64,000 bases of DNA from Rhizobium lentis (lineage in GTDB: Bacteria; Pseudomonadota; Alphaproteobacteria; Rhizobiales; Rhizobiaceae). How positions within the stretch are numbered: the stretch's first letter is position 1; every line of letters starts with the position of its first letter. Below the pieces are notes generated by a model that did not search any database, was not told where the DNA came from, and saw only the letters and a list, made by a program, of their open reading frames with translations. Positions 51,625 through 60,473 of the stretch are shown here, one piece after another. Both the position numbers and the translations under genes were made by a program. The DNA is taken from assembly GCF_017352135.1 (NCBI RefSeq), contig NZ_CP071454.1:2319001-2383000 (forward strand), read 5' to 3'.

Positions 51625-52296
51625 CTACTGGCTGGCCCAGATGATGCGGGCGATCCAATCGACGTCGGACAGATCGAGTGTGCGGTTGGGGTGTTCGGGA
51701 TTGAGCGACATCAGCTCGATCGACCGCGGGCTCCGGCGCAGCAGCACCTTGGCCATCACTTCGCCCTCGTTTGTGCGCACGACGACGCGGTCGTTGCGGC
51801 GCACCTGCGCCCCAGGCTCGACGATCAGCACATCGCCGTCGCGGTAGAGCGGCATCATGCTCTCGCCCTGCACCTCCAGCGCATAGACCCCGGATTTCTG
51901 AGATGGATTGGCCGGAAATTCCACCACGTCCCAGCCCTGGCCGGCCGGAAAGCCGCCATCGTCGAAGAAGCCGCCGGCGCCGGCCTGCGCGAAGCCGAGC
52001 AGCGGAATGGCGCCGGCTTGCCGGTGACTCTCCGGGTGCTTGGCCCGCTCGCCGGACGAATCGGCGGCCGGCCGCAGGAAGGCGAGAAACTCCTCCATGC
52101 TCGCGCCGGTCGCATCGAGCACCTTGGCGATCGATTCCGTCGAGGGCCAGCGCAGACGCCCATCGGCGGAAAGCCGTTTCGACTTGTTGAAGGAGGTGGG
52201 GTCGAGCCCGGCGCGGCGCGCAAGACCGGAGGGCGTCAGCTCGTGCCGTTCGGCAAGCCTGTCGATCGCCTCCCAGATCTGCTCGTGTGACAGCAT
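51625..52296 (-). CDS. Helix-turn-helix regulator with S24/LexA-like peptidase domain
   Basis: 223 aa. N-terminal helix-turn-helix (LTPSGLARRAGLDPTSFNKS near 21-40), then a linker, and a C-terminal S24 domain with the nucleophile serine in EVQGESMMPLYRDGDVLIVE near 145 and the lysine of the dyad in EGEVMAKVLLRR near 187; an Ala-Gly pair (FAQAGAGG) upstream could be a self-cleavage site. This is the layout of phage-type repressors, but the gene stands among chromosomal genes without phage neighbours. The frame opens earlier to 52488 without support. Confidence 0.85.
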   Translation of the reverse strand: MLSHEQIWEAIDRLAERHELTPSGLARRAGLDPTSFNKSKRLSADGRLRWPSTESIAKVLDATGASMEEFLAFLRPAADSSGERAKHPESHRQAGAIPLLGFAQAGAGGFFDDGGFPAGQGWDVVEFPANPSQKSGVYALEVQGESMMPLYRDGDVLIVEPGAQVRRNDRVVVRTNEGEVMAKVLLRRSPRSIELMSLNPEHPNRTLDLSDVDWIARIIWASQ

Positions 52297-52423
52297 ATGC
52301 GCGCCCGATTCCGTGCAGCCTGTTTCAGGCCGCGCTTCAGCCGGGCGCAATCTTAACCGACCAGGCGCCACCCGTAAAGGTAAAGAAGGAATAAAATCCT
52401 GCGACCGGCGGCTTCGGCTCCGC

Positions 52424-53071
52424 TCAGGCGACCATTGCCATGTTGATCTTGCCGAGCTGGATGACGGCCTGCGTGCGGCTGTCGACATTGAGTTTCAAGA
52501 GGATCGCCGAGACGTGCGCCTTGATCGTCGCCTCGGAGACGCCGAGTTCGTAGGCGATCTGCTTGTTCAGGAGGCCTTCGGCCAGCATGGTCAGCACCCG
52601 GCTCTGTTGCGGCGTCAGCGTATGCAGGCGGTGGATCAGGTCGGCGACGTCGGGATCCTGCTCCTGGCCGTCGCGATAGCTTTCCGGCGTGGCGATGTCG
52701 CCGGCCAGCACCGTCTGGATGCTGCGGCGGATGTCGTCGATCCCGGAGGATTTGGAAATGAAGCCGGAAGCGCCGAGTTCCAGCGCCCGGCGGATCGTCG
52801 TCGCGTCGTCGGTGGCCGAGACGATGACGATCGGCAGGCTGGCGAATTCGGCCCGCAGCGCCATCAGGCCGGAAAAGCCGCTGACGCCGGGCATGGCGAG
52901 ATCGAGCAGCATCAGGTCGGCATCCGCATGGGCGCCGGCCGCCCGGCGCGCGGCCGCAAAATCGCCGGCCTCGACGATCGCCTGCCGGCCTTCCATACCG
53001 ATTACCGCCTGACGCAATGCGTCCCGAAACAGCGGATGATCGTCCGCAATGATGATGGTTTGTTCCTGCAT
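52424..53071 (-). CDS. Response regulator, NarL/FixJ family (LuxR-type output)
   Basis: 215 aa. Receiver domain with DDHPLFRDALRQAV near 10, phospho-Asp in LMLLDLAMPGVSGFSGLMAL near 56, and a Lys in ASGFISKSSG near 105. C-terminal LuxR helix-turn-helix LTPQQSRVLTMLAEGLLNKQ near 150, then IAYELGVSEATIKAHVSAIL. No histidine kinase gene is adjacent, so it is an orphan regulator here. GGGAG lies upstream of the start. Confidence 0.9.
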   Translation of the reverse strand: MQEQTIIIADDHPLFRDALRQAVIGMEGRQAIVEAGDFAAARRAAGAHADADLMLLDLAMPGVSGFSGLMALRAEFASLPIVIVSATDDATTIRRALELGASGFISKSSGIDDIRRSIQTVLAGDIATPESYRDGQEQDPDVADLIHRLHTLTPQQSRVLTMLAEGLLNKQIAYELGVSEATIKAHVSAILLKLNVDSRTQAVIQLGKINMAMVA

Positions 53072-53160
53072 CGAAGACTCCCTCCCAAGAGCTCGATCAC
53101 GCCGCTTGCGTCGCCATCCCTCCGCGCCGCAGGCCGCCTTCTCCGGATGACTATACCAGA

Positions 53161-53562
53161 TCAGGTCTTCTGCGGAAGGGGATTGGCCTTGTCCTCGGAT
53201 TGGAGCTCCTTAACCATACCCATGAAACTCTTCATCATCCGCTCCATGATGCTGATCGAACGGTCGATTTCGGCATCGCTCGGCAGCGCGCGCTGGATGA
53301 GGCCGCCCTGTTCCAGCTTCGTCACTCGCTGGGAGAGCCGGTCGATCTCGTCCTCATAGGCCGCCCGCTCGTCGGCCGCCATGCGGCACACCAGCGCGCC
53401 GTCCTTGTCCTGGCAGATCGACATCGCTCCCGTCTGCCGGTCGAGCCGGACGAAATGATCGCCGCTCCTTTCGAGCTGGAAGCGGCTCGCATCGGCGTCG
53501 GTCGCCGCGGCGGCGAGCGGCAGAAGACCAATAGCAAGGGTCAGAACCAAAACCTTCATCAT
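53161..53562 (-). CDS. Exported hypothetical protein with coiled-coil segment
   Basis: 133 aa. A signal peptide (MMKVLVLTLAIGLLPLAAAA) precedes a small domain with FQLERSGDHFVRLDRQTGAM, two cysteines in ICQDKDGALVCRMA, and a helical, heptad-like tail (DEIDRLSQRVTKLEQGG). GGAGG is five bases before the ATG. The family is conserved-looking among rhizobia, but I cannot name a function. The longer open frame from 53934 is antisense to the next gene. Confidence 0.75.
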   Translation of the reverse strand: MMKVLVLTLAIGLLPLAAAATDADASRFQLERSGDHFVRLDRQTGAMSICQDKDGALVCRMAADERAAYEDEIDRLSQRVTKLEQGGLIQRALPSDAEIDRSISIMERMMKSFMGMVKELQSEDKANPLPQKT

Positions 53563-53676
53563 CTCATCCTCCGGATTTGCCTGTGCCGGTCCTGCTTTTT
53601 GAGCGCCGGGGCGTGGACATCGCCGCCTCTTTCCGGCAAAGCGCTCATGATGAGGACCAGCTATCGTGAGGCCATG

Positions 53677-54030
53677 ATGAGCGTGACACCGACCCTTTAC
53701 AAGATCGTGACGGAAGCGCTCTGGCAGGAAGCCAGACAAACCGGCATTTTTCATGGCGCCGGCATCGATCTCAAGGATGGTTTCATTCATTTGTCGACGG
53801 CAGCCCAGGTGAAGCAGACAGCCGCGCTGCATTTTGCCGGCCAGTCCGGGCTGTTGCTGGTCGCCATCGATGGCAACGGCTTTGGCGACAGGCTGATTTT
53901 CGAGCCCTCGCGCGGCGGCGATCTCTTCCCGCATCTCTATGCCGAGTTGCCTTTAACCGCCGTGCTTTGGGAGGCGGCGCTGCCGCTTGATGACAGCGGC
54001 GCCCATATCTTCCCGGAGCTTGCGCCATGA
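53677..54030 (+). CDS. DUF952 family protein
   Basis: 117 aa. Matches DUF952: LYKIVTEALWQEARQTGIFH, then GAGIDLKDGFIHLSTAAQVK, HFAGQSGLLLVAIDGNGFGD and FPHLYAELPLTAVLWEAALP. The conserved His-Leu-Ser of the family is present. Function is unknown. Its stop overlaps the pyrD start by four bases (ATGA), so it is expressed with pyrD. The ATG at 53677 is taken because GAGG is five bases upstream; the adjacent ATG at 53674 is too close to it. Confidence 0.85.
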   Translation: MSVTPTLYKIVTEALWQEARQTGIFHGAGIDLKDGFIHLSTAAQVKQTAALHFAGQSGLLLVAIDGNGFGDRLIFEPSRGGDLFPHLYAELPLTAVLWEAALPLDDSGAHIFPELAP

Positions 54031-55115
54031 TCGGCCCCCTGAAGCATCTCGCCCGCAAGGGCCTCTTCCTGTTCGATCCGGAAACGGCGCATGGCATGTC
54101 GATCGCCGCGCTGAAATCCGGTCTGGTCCCGGCCTGTCAGATCGCCCCGGATCCGCGGCTGCGCCAGACCGTCGCCGACCTCGTCTTCGATAACCCGCTC
54201 GGCATGGCGGCCGGTTACGACAAGAATGCCGAGGTGCCGGAAGCGCTGCTGAGGCTCGGTTTCGGCTTTGCCGAGATCGGCACGGTGACGCCGAAGCCGC
54301 AATCCGGCAATCCGCGTCCGCGCATCTTCCGTCTCGTCGAGGATGAAGGCGTCATCAACCGCCTCGGCTTCAACAATGAAGGTCATGACGCTGCCTTCCG
54401 GCGCCTTGCAGAGCTGAAGGGCAACGGCATCGTCGGCGTCAATATCGGCGCCAACAAGGACAGCGAGGACCGCATCGCCGATTATGTCGCCGGCATCCGC
54501 CGCTTTTATTCGCTCGCGCGCTATTTCACCGCCAACATCTCCTCGCCGAACACGCCCGGCCTGCGCGACCTGCAGGCGCGCGAAAGCCTCGCGGCGCTAC
54601 TTTCGGCTGTGCTGGCGGCGCGCGACGAGCAGGCGGCGAAGTCCGGCCGCAAGATCCCGGTTTTCCTGAAGATCGCCCCCGACCTGACGGAGGAAGGCAT
54701 GGACGATATCGCCGCGGAAGCGCTGTCGCATGCGCTTGATGGATTGATCGTCTCCAACACGACGCTGTCGCGTGAAGGCCTCAAGGATCAGCGCCAGGCC
54801 AGGGAAGCGGGCGGCCTTTCCGGCGTGCCGCTGTTCGAAAAGTCGACGGCCGTACTGGCCCGGATGCGCAAGCGCGTCGGCCGTGATCTGCCGATCATCG
54901 GCGTCGGCGGCGTCTCCTCGGCCGAAACCGCACTGGAGAAGGTGAGGGCCGGCGCCGATCTCGTCCAGCTCTATTCCTGCATGGTCTATGAAGGCCCTGG
55001 CCTGCCCGGCGAGATCGTCCGCGGTCTTTCGGCACTGCTCGACCGCGAAAAGGCCGGCTCGATCCGTGAGCTGCGTGACAGCAGGCTGGATTATTGGACA
55101 GCGCGAAAAGTCTGA
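54027..55115 (+). CDS. pyrD: Dihydroorotate dehydrogenase (quinone), class 2
   Basis: 362 aa. Membrane-associated flavoprotein of pyrimidine synthesis. N-terminal helices carry KGLFLFDPETAHGMSIAALK; then VFDNPLGMAAGYDKNAEVPE near 50-70, FAEIGTVTPKPQSGNPRPRI near 85, and the class 2 active-site serine region YFTANISSPNTPGLRDLQ near 170. FMN phosphate sites IGVGGVSSAETALEKVRAGA near 290-310 and VQLYSCMVYEGPGL follow. Translationally coupled to the DUF952 gene. Its 3' end overlaps the convergent MATE gene by 25 bases. Confidence 0.95.
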   Translation: MIGPLKHLARKGLFLFDPETAHGMSIAALKSGLVPACQIAPDPRLRQTVADLVFDNPLGMAAGYDKNAEVPEALLRLGFGFAEIGTVTPKPQSGNPRPRIFRLVEDEGVINRLGFNNEGHDAAFRRLAELKGNGIVGVNIGANKDSEDRIADYVAGIRRFYSLARYFTANISSPNTPGLRDLQARESLAALLSAVLAARDEQAAKSGRKIPVFLKIAPDLTEEGMDDIAAEALSHALDGLIVSNTTLSREGLKDQRQAREAGGLSGVPLFEKSTAVLARMRKRVGRDLPIIGVGGVSSAETALEKVRAGADLVQLYSCMVYEGPGLPGEIVRGLSALLDREKAGSIRELRDSRLDYWTARKV

Positions 55116-56437
55116 TCGGCCCGCGGCTTGACCAGCATCACCAGCAAGACGCCGCGGAAGAGCAGGAAGGCATTCATCGCCAGCCACAGGCCGTGATTGC
55201 CGAAAAGCGGCACGAAAATGGCGAGCATCAGGAGATAGCCGGCAAAGGACATCAGCATCCGGTTGCGCATGTCGGCCGACCATGTCGCGCCGATGAAGAC
55301 CCCGTCCATCAGAAAGGCGAGCGCGCCGGTCAGCCCGGTCACCGCCGCCCAGGGCAGATAGGTTTCGGCCGCCTGCCGCACCTCGGGCGAGGTCGTCAAC
55401 ACCGAGATCAGCCAGGGTCCGGCGAGGAAGAAGAAGGCCGAACCGATCGCCGCCAGCCCGAAGGACCACAAAGTCGTGAGCTTCAGCCCGCGATCGAAGG
55501 CCGGCCGGTAACGCGCGCCGATTGCCCGGCCGATGATCTGTTCGGCTGCATTGGCAAGCCCGTCGAGATAATAGCCTGACAGCAGAAAGAAATTCATCAC
55601 CACGGCATTGGCGGCAAGCGTCACCGCTCCGAAGCTGGTGCCGATCCGCGTCATAATGGTGAAGGCGCCGATCAGGACGAAAGTGCGGATCAGGATATCG
55701 CGATTGAGCGCGAAAAGTTCCGCCAGCCGGTGCCGCGAAAATATCTCCGCCCAGGCCGGCCGCTCCGCCTTGCCGAAGCCACGCAGCACGATGGCAAGTC
55801 CTGCGAGCGCGCCCACGGTTTCGCCGGCCATGGTTCCCCAGGCGACCCCCGCCACGCCCCAGTCGAGCGTCAGGCCGAGATACATGGAAAGCAGGATATT
55901 GATGCCGTTGATGATCGCCTGCAGCAGCAGCCCGACATTGCCCTGTCCACGCCCGAGCACGAAGCCGAGAATGGCGTAATTGGCAAGCGCCGCCGGTGCC
56001 GCCAGGATGCGGATCGAGAAATAGGTGCTGGTCGCCTCGGCGATTGCTCCCTCGGCGCCCATCAGTTTCAACCCCGCCGCCATAAGCAGCGGTGAAAGAC
56101 CGAGCAGCGCCAGCCCGCAGCCGAGCGCTGAAATCAGCGCCCTGGAGAAGACCGCCTGCTGTTCGTGCCTGTCGCGCCGCCCGTAAGCCTGCGCCGTCAA
56201 CCCTGTCGTCGACGCGCGCAGGAAGTTGAAGCTGCCGAGGATGAGATCGAAGAGCATGGCGCCGATCGCCAGGCCCGCCAGCGCCTCCGCATTGCCCATC
56301 CGGCCGACGACGGCGGTGTTCGTCAGCCCGAGCAGCGGCGTCGTCATGAAGCCGAGCGTCATCGGAATGGCGATCGATAGCACCAGGCGATGCGTCACCT
56401 CGAAAGCGAGGGCATTGTGATTGCTGCGGATATCCAT
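55091..56437 (-). CDS. MATE family efflux transporter (DinF/NorM-like)
   Basis: 448 aa, twelve hydrophobic segments. Starts MDIRSNHNALAFEVTHRLVL, then IPMTLGFMTTPLLGLTNTAV, the N-lobe acidic region DLILGSFNFLRASTTGLTAQ near 75 and the C-lobe repeat. GAGG precedes the start. The arrangement resembles DinF-type members. It exports unknown cationic or organic compounds in exchange for H+ or Na+. The longer start at 56566 is rejected. Confidence 0.9.
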   Translation of the reverse strand: MDIRSNHNALAFEVTHRLVLSIAIPMTLGFMTTPLLGLTNTAVVGRMGNAEALAGLAIGAMLFDLILGSFNFLRASTTGLTAQAYGRRDRHEQQAVFSRALISALGCGLALLGLSPLLMAAGLKLMGAEGAIAEATSTYFSIRILAAPAALANYAILGFVLGRGQGNVGLLLQAIINGINILLSMYLGLTLDWGVAGVAWGTMAGETVGALAGLAIVLRGFGKAERPAWAEIFSRHRLAELFALNRDILIRTFVLIGAFTIMTRIGTSFGAVTLAANAVVMNFFLLSGYYLDGLANAAEQIIGRAIGARYRPAFDRGLKLTTLWSFGLAAIGSAFFFLAGPWLISVLTTSPEVRQAAETYLPWAAVTGLTGALAFLMDGVFIGATWSADMRNRMLMSFAGYLLMLAIFVPLFGNHGLWLAMNAFLLFRGVLLVMLVKPRADQTFRAVQ

Positions 56438-56465
56438 AGATGCCTCGTCTTGAGGCGGAATCACC

Positions 56466-56963
56466 TCAGCTCGAAAGCACCATGGCCCAATAGGGCAGGT
56501 TCTTGGAAGATGTATTATGGGCGACGGCGACGCCGAGGCCGTCATAACGCCCGAGCATGTTCTCAAGATGATGCGGCGAGTTGATCCATGCCGTCACCAC
56601 GGCATTGACGCTCTGCTGGCCGGAGGCGATGTTCTCCGCCGCCGGCAGGCGGACGCCGCTCGCCGTGACGCGGGCGCCGAAACTGTCGGTCATTCCCATC
56701 AGATGCGCCATCTTGCCGGCGCTCGCCATGCGCTTGGCCTGAAAGAGGGCGGCAGTCTGGGCTGCCGGATCGGCCGCAAGCGGCGGCAGGCCGTTCTTTG
56801 CGCGGAGCTGATTGACGAGCGGCAGCACGTTCACCGTTTCGTCCTCGCCGTTCGATGGCGTGCCGGCAAGGCGTGGGGTCGTGGTGCAGCCGGCAATGCC
56901 GGCGGCGAGCGCAAGTCCGGAGAGGCGCAGCAGTCCGCGCCTGGAAAGATCGATCGAGGTCAT
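56466..56963 (-). CDS. CAP/SCP-domain lipoprotein
   Basis: 165 aa. The N-terminus has paired arginines before a hydrophobic core and a lipobox (SRRGLLRLSGLALAAGIAGC), so it could be a Tat- or Sec-exported lipoprotein. The CAP domain includes LVNQLRAKNGLPPLAADPAA near 50, then MAHLMGMTDSFGARVTASGV with a histidine, NIASGQQSVNAVVTAWINSP and HHLENMLGRYDGLGVAVAHN. Role unknown, probably envelope-related. The start is one base after the stop of the upstream membrane-protein gene. Confidence 0.87.
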   Translation of the reverse strand: MTSIDLSRRGLLRLSGLALAAGIAGCTTTPRLAGTPSNGEDETVNVLPLVNQLRAKNGLPPLAADPAAQTAALFQAKRMASAGKMAHLMGMTDSFGARVTASGVRLPAAENIASGQQSVNAVVTAWINSPHHLENMLGRYDGLGVAVAHNTSSKNLPYWAMVLSS

Positions 56964-56964
56964 G

Positions 56965-57231
56965 TTAACGGTTGTAGCTGAAAAGGCGAAGGATGATGAA
57001 GATTGGGATGACGATCGTCGCCCCGAGGAGGAGATAGTCGCCGACGCGCCCGAGCGCCGAAAAGCCCCGGTGCCAGAGGTCCAGGACGAAGTCGCGGAAC
57101 CCATAGATGATGTTCCACGGCGTCAGGCCGAACACGGTCATGACGAAACCGACGATCAGCGACACCACGATGAGTTTTATCAATGTGCGGCCGAGCGAAT
57201 CGCCGAGAAACCTGTTCACCTGATCGGACAT
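56965..57231 (-). CDS. Small membrane protein, DUF6460-like
   Basis: 88 aa with two membrane helices (LIKLIVVSLIVGFVMTVFGL and YLLLGATIVIPIFIILRLF). Starts MSDQVNRFLGDSLGRTLIKL with AGGAG seven bases upstream. Resembles DUF6460 proteins of rhizobia. Ends directly before the CAP lipoprotein start, so both form an operon. Function unknown. Confidence 0.8.
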   Translation of the reverse strand: MSDQVNRFLGDSLGRTLIKLIVVSLIVGFVMTVFGLTPWNIIYGFRDFVLDLWHRGFSALGRVGDYLLLGATIVIPIFIILRLFSYNR

Positions 57232-57374
57232 GCGCCATCTCCTGTTTGCCCTTGGAATAAGGTCGCGGTGCGTCGCCCGCAAGCCCTTTCCGGGATTGGC
57301 TGCTTCGCCTCTGAGATAGGACTTGAGTTTTTTTGTGGCCGCCGCCAAATGCAAACGAAACAACAGGTCCTTTG

Positions 57375-58304
57375 ATGCACCACCAGCTTTCCTCAGGCGA
57401 CGTCATCGCCGACCGTCGCGCCGATTATGCCAGGATGCTCGAAGAGGGCGGCGAGCCGGACGCGGCGGCCGAGCTGATGGAGCAGGCGCTAGAGCTCGCA
57501 CCCGCCTGGGCCGCCGGCTGGTTTCGCCTTGCCACCTATCGTGAAAAGGCAGGAATGGGCGAGGCCGCGATCCATGCCTATCGCAGGACGCTCGCCCTCG
57601 ATCCCGAGGATATATTCGGCGCCACCCTGAAGCTCGCCCTTCTCGGCGACGCCGCCACACCCGACCGGCCGCCGAGCCGCTATGTTGAGCGCCTGTTCGA
57701 CGATTATGCCGACCGGTTCGAAACCGCCCTCATCGACAAACTCGATTACAGCGTCCCGCAAAAGCTCGCGGCGCTCATCGCTTCCACCGGCAGACGTTAC
57801 AAATGCGCCGTCGATCTCGGCTGCGGCACTGGCCTGCTCGGCCCGGAGATCCGCGCCTGCGTCGGCCGCCTCGAGGGCTTCGACCTCTCGCAGAACATGC
57901 TGGCCAAGGCCGCCGAGAAACAGGTCTATGATCACCTCGCCCAGGCCGATCTGTCGCTTACGCCCGATCTCTCCGGCCTGTTCGTCGATGCGGAACGCCG
58001 ACGTGCCGACCTCGTGACGGCAGCCGACGTGCTGATGTATCTCGGCAATCTCAAGAGCGTCTTTGCGATCGTGCGCGAACTCGCCGCATCGGCTGCGGAC
58101 TTCGTCTTTTCCGTCGAGGATGCGGGCGACGGCGATGGATTCCATCTTGCGCCGTCGCTGCGTTATGCGCATTCGCAAGCCTATGTAAGGGCGCTGCTTT
58201 CCCGTCACGGCTTCGAAACCGTGCAAACCGTGAAGACAGTCATTCGCAAAGATGGCGGAAAACCGGTTTCCGGCATTCTGTTCCTTGCGCGCAAGGCGGC
58301 ATGA
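57375..58304 (+). CDS. TPR-containing SAM-dependent methyltransferase
   Basis: 309 aa. Residues about 10-85 hold two TPR-like units (ARMLEEGGEPDAAAELMEQA and AIHAYRRTLALDPEDIFGAT). A class I methyltransferase follows: SAM-binding motif CAVDLGCGTGLLGPEIRACV near 150, then LEGFDLSQNMLAKAAEK, ADLVTAADVLMYLGNLKSVF near 220, and C-terminal SYAHSQAYV-like RYAHSQAYVRALLSRHGF. Substrate unknown. The start lacks a good ribosome site but fits protein character; the open frame to 57333 is weaker. Confidence 0.85.
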   Translation: MHHQLSSGDVIADRRADYARMLEEGGEPDAAAELMEQALELAPAWAAGWFRLATYREKAGMGEAAIHAYRRTLALDPEDIFGATLKLALLGDAATPDRPPSRYVERLFDDYADRFETALIDKLDYSVPQKLAALIASTGRRYKCAVDLGCGTGLLGPEIRACVGRLEGFDLSQNMLAKAAEKQVYDHLAQADLSLTPDLSGLFVDAERRRADLVTAADVLMYLGNLKSVFAIVRELAASAADFVFSVEDAGDGDGFHLAPSLRYAHSQAYVRALLSRHGFETVQTVKTVIRKDGGKPVSGILFLARKAA

Positions 58305-58517
58305 GCGAACATTTCTTGCGATTTTCGAATAGGTCAATAATACTTACCTATTTCGCTTGATATAAATGGCAAAAGCCTGATATTGCAATGATATCCGCAG
58401 GGAGCGCGGGCGATAACACGCCAGGCCCTCCGGCTCATTTGACAATCAAAAATTTTCATCGCTTCCGGGATTTCGCCGGGGGCGTTCGCGAACTCGTCTG
58501 CCGTGGAGACTGGCGCA

Positions 58518-59153
58518 ATGACACAGCTCATCAATGCCCTCGGCGTCTGGAACACCAGCGCGACCCGCCATACGCCGATCGAAGATGTGCAGGGTATTTT
58601 TTCCGGCGGCCTTGTCGCCGCCTTCGGCCTCTATGTGCTCGCCAGCGCCGGCCTGCTCACCGGCAGCACCGCCGGCGTCGCCTTCCTGCTGCACTATGCC
58701 TTTGGCGTCAATTTCGGCCTCGCCTTCTTCCTGCTCAACCTGCCGTTCTTCTATCTCTCCTGGAAGCGCCTCGGCATGGCCTTCACGCTCAAGACCTTCA
58801 TCGCCATCGGCCTGACCTCGGTGCTATCTGATGTGCAGTCGCGTTTCTTTTCGATTTCGAGCATTCATCCTGCCTGGGCCGCCCTTCTCGGCGGCCTGCT
58901 GCTCGGCTTCGGCCTGCTGGCGCTCTATCGCCACCGCGCCAGCCTCGGCGGCGTCGGCATTCTCGGCATCTATCTGCAGGAGCGTTTCGGCATCCGCGCC
59001 GGTCTTGTCCAGCTTGGCATCGACCTGTGTGTGCTCACCGCCGCCTTCTTCGTCACCACGCCGCCCGTCGTCTTCTATTCGGTCCTCGGCGCCGTCGTCC
59101 TCAACCTCTTCGTAGCCATCAACCACCGCGCCGACCGCTACATCGCGCTCTAA
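58518..59153 (+). CDS. YitT family membrane protein (paralogue 1)
   Basis: 211 aa with five or six hydrophobic segments. Family stretch GLYVLASAGLLTGSTAGVAF near 35-54, then FALYRHRASLGGVG-like LALYRHRASLGGVGILGIYL near 135 and FGIRAGLVQLGIDLCVL. It closely resembles the protein at 60579, especially in the segment KTFIAIGLTSVLSD and the end AINHRADRYIAL. Function of YitT proteins is unknown. The GTG at 58503 is an alternative start. Confidence 0.85.
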   Translation: MTQLINALGVWNTSATRHTPIEDVQGIFSGGLVAAFGLYVLASAGLLTGSTAGVAFLLHYAFGVNFGLAFFLLNLPFFYLSWKRLGMAFTLKTFIAIGLTSVLSDVQSRFFSISSIHPAWAALLGGLLLGFGLLALYRHRASLGGVGILGIYLQERFGIRAGLVQLGIDLCVLTAAFFVTTPPVVFYSVLGAVVLNLFVAINHRADRYIAL

Positions 59154-59250
59154 CCTTACAAATCCGTAACCCATTCTGAACAAATCGTAACTTGCCTCAG
59201 GCCTACCCCGGCGCAACACTCCTCCTGCGCCGGATTTGATGAGGTGAACT

Positions 59251-59418
59251 ATGTCAGATTTGGAAAAGCTCGTGAGACGCCGCATGCAGGAAGAATACGC
59301 CAAGGGCGCTTCCGCAGAGGAAATTACCAAGGTCGTCCGCGACATATTCAACAGCACCGACCTCTCGGACAATGAGTCTGATGCCGTTGCCGCGCGGGCC
59401 GCTGCGGATCACGAGTGA
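59251..59418 (+). CDS. Small acidic protein of unknown function
   Basis: 55 aa with an excellent GAGGTGAACT ribosome site before the ATG. Sequence MSDLEKLVRRRMQEEYAKGA, SAEEITKVVRDIFNSTDLSD, then NESDAVAARAAADHE: helical and charged, with no cysteines or membrane segment. It is too small for ordinary gene calling limits but has good codon use and is followed by a hairpin. Family unknown to me. Confidence 0.65.
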   Translation: MSDLEKLVRRRMQEEYAKGASAEEITKVVRDIFNSTDLSDNESDAVAARAAADHE

Positions 59419-59429
59419 CCTGATATTCG

Positions 59430-59454
59430 ACCGACCCGAGTTTTTCGGGTCGGT
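59430..59454. terminator. Hairpin between convergent small gene and AhpD-like gene
   Basis: ACCGACCCGA-GTTTT-TCGGGTCGGT, a perfect 10-bp stem, 11 bases after the small gene's stop and 15 before the end of the convergent gene. No strong U-run, but its position fits a shared terminator. Confidence 0.6.
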
Positions 59455-59469
59455 TCCCGTCAATACCGG

Positions 59470-59931
59470 TTACGCAGCCTTCGTCGCCGCATCAATCGGA
59501 TGCTGCGATCGGAAGCCGACGGCAAGGCGGTTCCAGATATTGATCGCGCCGATCGCCACGGTAATCTCAGTCATTTCCTTCTCGGAGAAATGCGCCTTCA
59601 GCGTCTCGTAGTCGGCGTCCGGCGCGCCTGTCTTGGCGATATTGGTCACCGCGTCGACCCAGCCGAGCAGGGCCCTTTCGCGCGCGTCATAGACCGGTGA
59701 TTCCCGCCAGACGCACATCAAATTGATCCATTGTTCGCTGAGCCCGTCGTGGCGGGCTTCCTTCACATGCATGTCGACGCAATAGGCGCAGCCGTTGATC
59801 TGCGAGGCGCGCAGCTTGATCAGATGGATGAAGCGGCGCTCCAGCCCGGAAGACTGGACATATTGTTCGAGCGCGGCGACCGCCTTGTAGGCATCGGGAG
59901 CGGCTTTGGCGAAGTTGAAACGCGGTTGCAT
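59470..59931 (-). CDS. Carboxymuconolactone decarboxylase/AhpD-like peroxidase family protein
   Basis: 153 aa. The AhpD-type redox motif is present: LRASQINGCAYCVDMHVKEA near residues 43-62, with CxxC and a following histidine. WINLMCVWRESPVYDARERA and VAIGAINIWNRLAVGFRSQH are typical. Such proteins reduce peroxides, especially organic hydroperoxides. The downstream position after an Rrf2 regulator gene in the same direction (gap 21 bases) suggests the pair is one stress-responsive operon. Confidence 0.87.
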   Translation of the reverse strand: MQPRFNFAKAAPDAYKAVAALEQYVQSSGLERRFIHLIKLRASQINGCAYCVDMHVKEARHDGLSEQWINLMCVWRESPVYDARERALLGWVDAVTNIAKTGAPDADYETLKAHFSEKEMTEITVAIGAINIWNRLAVGFRSQHPIDAATKAA

Positions 59932-59952
59932 GTCTTTCTCCTTTGATATGGC

Positions 59953-60453
59953 TCAACGAGCCGTCTTGCGTTCATGGAGTTCAAGGAAGGCGCAGCCCCG
60001 GGCTGCGATCGATCCGTCGTCGAGGGCGGCGAGTTCGACGCCGAGATCGGCAATGCTCGTCTTGGCAAGTTCCGCCCGGTAGACCCGCTCGGCGCGCAGC
60101 ATCGCCACGCTGATGTTGCAGGGCTTGGAAAAGAAGTGGTCGGAGACCGGGTTCGGTCCGCGCTGGCGGATTTCGGCGCAGCGGAAGGCCGGTGCCGGTC
60201 CCTCCACAGCAAGCAGGATGTCAAGCAGCGATATCTCTTTCGGCGCCTTCGCCAGCCGGTAGCCACCTTTCGGCCCGGACACGGTATCGAGGATGCCGGC
60301 GCCCGAGAGCGCCTGCAGATGTTTGAGCAGGTAGCTCGTCGATACGCCGTGGAATTCGGCGAGCGCGGCGGCCGACAGCACGCCGCCTTCGGAGAGGCCG
60401 GAAAGCATGGCGACGCTGTGAATGGCCTGCTCGACCCCATCGCTCATCTTCAT
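59953..60453 (-). CDS. Rrf2-family transcriptional regulator
   Basis: 166 aa. Winged helix with SVAMLSGLSEGGVLSAAALA, EFHGVSTSYLLKHLQALSGA and the wing GPKGGYRLAKAPKEISLLDI. In the C-terminal part are two cysteines (FRCAEIRQRG and SKPCNISVAML), possible redox or cluster ligands, though the usual three-cysteine iron-sulfur set is not complete. The start at 60453 has GGAGG eight bases upstream. A perfect inverted repeat just upstream is a likely autoregulatory site. Probably controls the AhpD-like gene downstream. Confidence 0.87.
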   Translation of the reverse strand: MKMSDGVEQAIHSVAMLSGLSEGGVLSAAALAEFHGVSTSYLLKHLQALSGAGILDTVSGPKGGYRLAKAPKEISLLDILLAVEGPAPAFRCAEIRQRGPNPVSDHFFSKPCNISVAMLRAERVYRAELAKTSIADLGVELAALDDGSIAARGCAFLELHERKTAR

Positions 60454-60473
60454 CAGCGTCACCTCCTCGATTC

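Noticed and set aside
51625-52296. S24 regulator as evidence of a prophage
   Set aside because: No integrase, capsid, tail or lysis genes are nearby; neighbours are ordinary chromosomal genes.
52040-53359. 439-aa plus-strand open frame
   Set aside because: Antisense to the S24 regulator, the response regulator and the small exported protein.
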